DNA of 64,000 nt from an uncultured Flavobacteriaceae bacterium (GTDB taxonomy: Bacteria > Bacteroidota > Bacteroidia > Flavobacteriales > Flavobacteriaceae). How positions within the stretch are numbered: position 1 is the first letter of the stretch; each line of letters begins with the position of its first letter. A program made the translations under genes and the position numbers. The DNA lies in NCBI GenBank assembly GCA_947493175.1, contig CANLQD010000002.1, positions 248,001 to 312,000 on the forward strand, given 5' to 3'. Shown in pieces: positions 62,382 to 64,000 of this stretch. The notes beneath the pieces were generated by a model. The model was not told the DNA's origin, searched no databases, and worked only from the letters and a program-made list of their open reading frames with translations.

Positions 62382-64000
62382 TCATTCGGTACGCAAACTT
62401 TTTACGGGGTTCACAATAGCGGCTTTAATGCTTTGGTAACTTACGGTCAACACGGCAATCACGATTGCCGATACTGCGGCGATAACGAGTACTCCCCATC
62501 CGATCTCGATACGATAAGAGAAATCCTCGAGCCATTTATTCATTGCCAACCAACCTAAGGGTAGGGATATAAGGATGGCAACACCTACCAGTTTTAAAAA
62601 ATCAGTCGTCAAGGTATATGTAATTTGCGTTACTGTGGCTCCCAGTACCTTTCGGACACCAATTTCCTTTTTACGCTTTTCCGCATTGAACGCGGCCAGT
62701 CCGAACAAGCCTAAGCAAGCTATGAAAATCGACAGAAGTGTAAATGTCATGAAGATGTGGCCTAAACGTTGCTCTGCTTGGTAGGTGGTGTTGAAAGAAT
62801 CTTCCATAAAGGTATAGGCAAATGGTTGGGATGGCACCAACCTTGTCCACACCTCTTCGATCTCCGCTACACTTTGTGATAGATTTGACACTTCTAGTTT
62901 TATGGCCATATTTCCCGTAGAACGCCCTAGACTCAAACTTAGGGCCCCAATATCTTCCCTTAACGACCGAAAATGAAAATTCTCTACCACGCCGATAACC
63001 GTTAAGAATCGCCCATTTTCATCTCCTAAATCACTCGAGAGTCGCATCCCCAAAACTTCCTCTGGCGTAACACCAAGAAGGGAAACCGCAGTCTCATTAA
63101 TAAGTATGGCAGTAGAATCGGTAGCGCGTTGTTGGTTGAAATCACGGCCCGCGATAATTTTTAGGTTCAAGGCCGAAACATAGTCATGGTCTATCAACCA
63201 TCGTTGCATATTCACAGCGTTTTCTTGCTCTGTTGCCCCTTCCCTGAAAAAGGTGTAATCGGCTCGGCTAGAGGGTGTCGGCAGAAAGCTGGTCAAGGAA
63301 GCCTTCTTTACCTGGGCCAACTTTTCCACTTCTTCCTTAAATGCATCTGCGGTATCACCTGCTCCATAGACGTCGTTTATGATAAGTACCTGTTCCTTGG
63401 AAAAGCCCAGTTCCTTATTCTGTATAAAACGTATTTGCTGAAAAACAACGATAGTACCCACAATAAGAAAGATCGAAATAGCGAATTGAAAAACCACAAG
63501 GAAATTTCTAATATTTCCGCCACCAACATTATTTTCACCTAGTCCTTTAAGGACTTTGACCGGGATGAAACGAGACATGAAAAATGCGGGATACCAACCA
63601 GCAAATAAACTTAACAGTACGGTGGCGGCAAGGAGTAACATCCAGAAAAAAGGACTGGTAAAAGGAATGGTGATTTCCGTATCGGCCAGACGATTAAAAA
63701 AGGGCATGACCAAAAATGATACCAGCACTGCGATTACTAGTGAAATAAAGGAAATCAGTGCCGATTCTGTCAAAAATTGTTTTATCAAACCCGATCGATC
63801 TGAACCCAATGTTTTGCGAATACCTACTTCTTTGGCTCTTTTTAAAGAGTGGGCGGTAGATAAGTTCATAAAATTGACAGTTGCCAATAAAATCAAGAAT
63901 AGTCCTATAAACGAAAGAATGTAAATGTTTTGGATCGATCCATTTGCACTTAGTTCTATCCTAGCATCGGAATGCAAATGAATATCGGTAAGCGGAATGG
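62382..64000 (-). CDS. FtsX/MacB-like ABC permease, array member 14, 3' part only
   Basis: The last 539 codons; the 5' part is beyond the right edge. The visible part starts in the first extracytoplasmic domain (PLTDIHLHSDARIEL) and includes the first-half coupling motif RAKEVGIRKTLGS, the second half with RKKEIGVRKVLGA, the signature GVVENFHFRSLREDIGA and the tail NPVKSLRTE. The array therefore continues past the window, and the true number of permeases is at least 14. Confidence 0.9.
   Translation of the reverse strand, partial: IPLTDIHLHSDARIELSANGSIQNIYILSFIGLFLILLATVNFMNLSTAHSLKRAKEVGIRKTLGSDRSGLIKQFLTESALISFISLVIAVLVSFLVMPFFNRLADTEITIPFTSPFFWMLLLAATVLLSLFAGWYPAFFMSRFIPVKVLKGLGENNVGGGNIRNFLVVFQFAISIFLIVGTIVVFQQIRFIQNKELGFSKEQVLIINDVYGAGDTADAFKEEVEKLAQVKKASLTSFLPTPSSRADYTFFREGATEQENAVNMQRWLIDHDYVSALNLKIIAGRDFNQQRATDSTAILINETAVSLLGVTPEEVLGMRLSSDLGDENGRFLTVIGVVENFHFRSLREDIGALSLSLGRSTGNMAIKLEVSNLSQSVAEIEEVWTRLVPSQPFAYTFMEDSFNTTYQAEQRLGHIFMTFTLLSIFIACLGLFGLAAFNAEKRKKEIGVRKVLGATVTQITYTLTTDFLKLVGVAILISLPLGWLAMNKWLEDFSYRIEIGWGVLVIAAVSAIVIAVLTVSYQSIKAAIVNPVKSLRTE

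Overview
This window looks like a chromosomal segment from a member of the Bacteroidota, most likely a marine-type Flavobacteriaceae. That is inferred from moderate-to-low GC, weak Shine-Dalgarno signals, one good match to the Bacteroidota -7 promoter element (TAnnTTTG), LytTR-type two-component regulators, many SPII lipoproteins, DUF2490 and MORN proteins, and the FtsX/MacB permease style typical of this phylum. No rRNA, tRNA, CRISPR array, intact insertion sequence or phage gene was seen.

Left part (1 to about 30 kb) is a mixed accessory/housekeeping region with visible gene decay. In order: the 5' part of an S41 protease lipoprotein; a receiver-less LytTR regulator remnant; an SGNH-like lipoprotein; a HisKA_2 sensor kinase; an NTF2-like exported protein preceded by a remnant of a membrane AraC-type regulator; a lipocalin-like lipoprotein; a three-gene envelope operon (654-aa exported protein, DUF2490 protein, MORN protein); a phosphatidylserine decarboxylase homologue; a complete LytS/LytR-type two-component pair; a sorbosone/glucose dehydrogenase-fold lipoprotein; an operon with an exported methyltransferase, a TetR regulator and a small membrane protein; two fused gene fragments; an M19-like dipeptidase; a 5'-deleted sugar isomerase; a 1772-aa multidomain protein with two alpha/beta-hydrolase domains and a CHAT (caspase-like) domain; a lipoprotein; an SDR oxidoreductase; an RluE-type pseudouridine synthase; and a membrane class III nucleotide cyclase. 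A roughly 50-bp repeat and a 20-bp inverted repeat bracket 15.5 to 20.2 kb, exactly where genes are truncated.

Right part (29.7 to 64 kb, continuing beyond the window) is the outstanding feature: one MacB/LolD-type ABC ATPase followed, on the same strand, by at least fourteen consecutive and divergent FtsX/MacB-like permease genes of about 770 to 820 codons each, with no other gene between them. Transcription runs right to left, so the ATPase is the last gene. Each permease is a fused double unit (two FtsX halves with two extracytoplasmic domains). The coupling-helix motif of the second half is almost invariant, while that of the first half and the extracytoplasmic domains vary. The simplest reading is a single ATPase serving a panel of interchangeable permeases. 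No TolC, HlyD-type adaptor or regulator for this array lies inside the window. Several spacers in the array hold strong hairpins that may divide or tune the transcript.

The two most promising candidates for an undescribed system are the one-ATPase, many-permease array and the solitary double-hydrolase CHAT protein.
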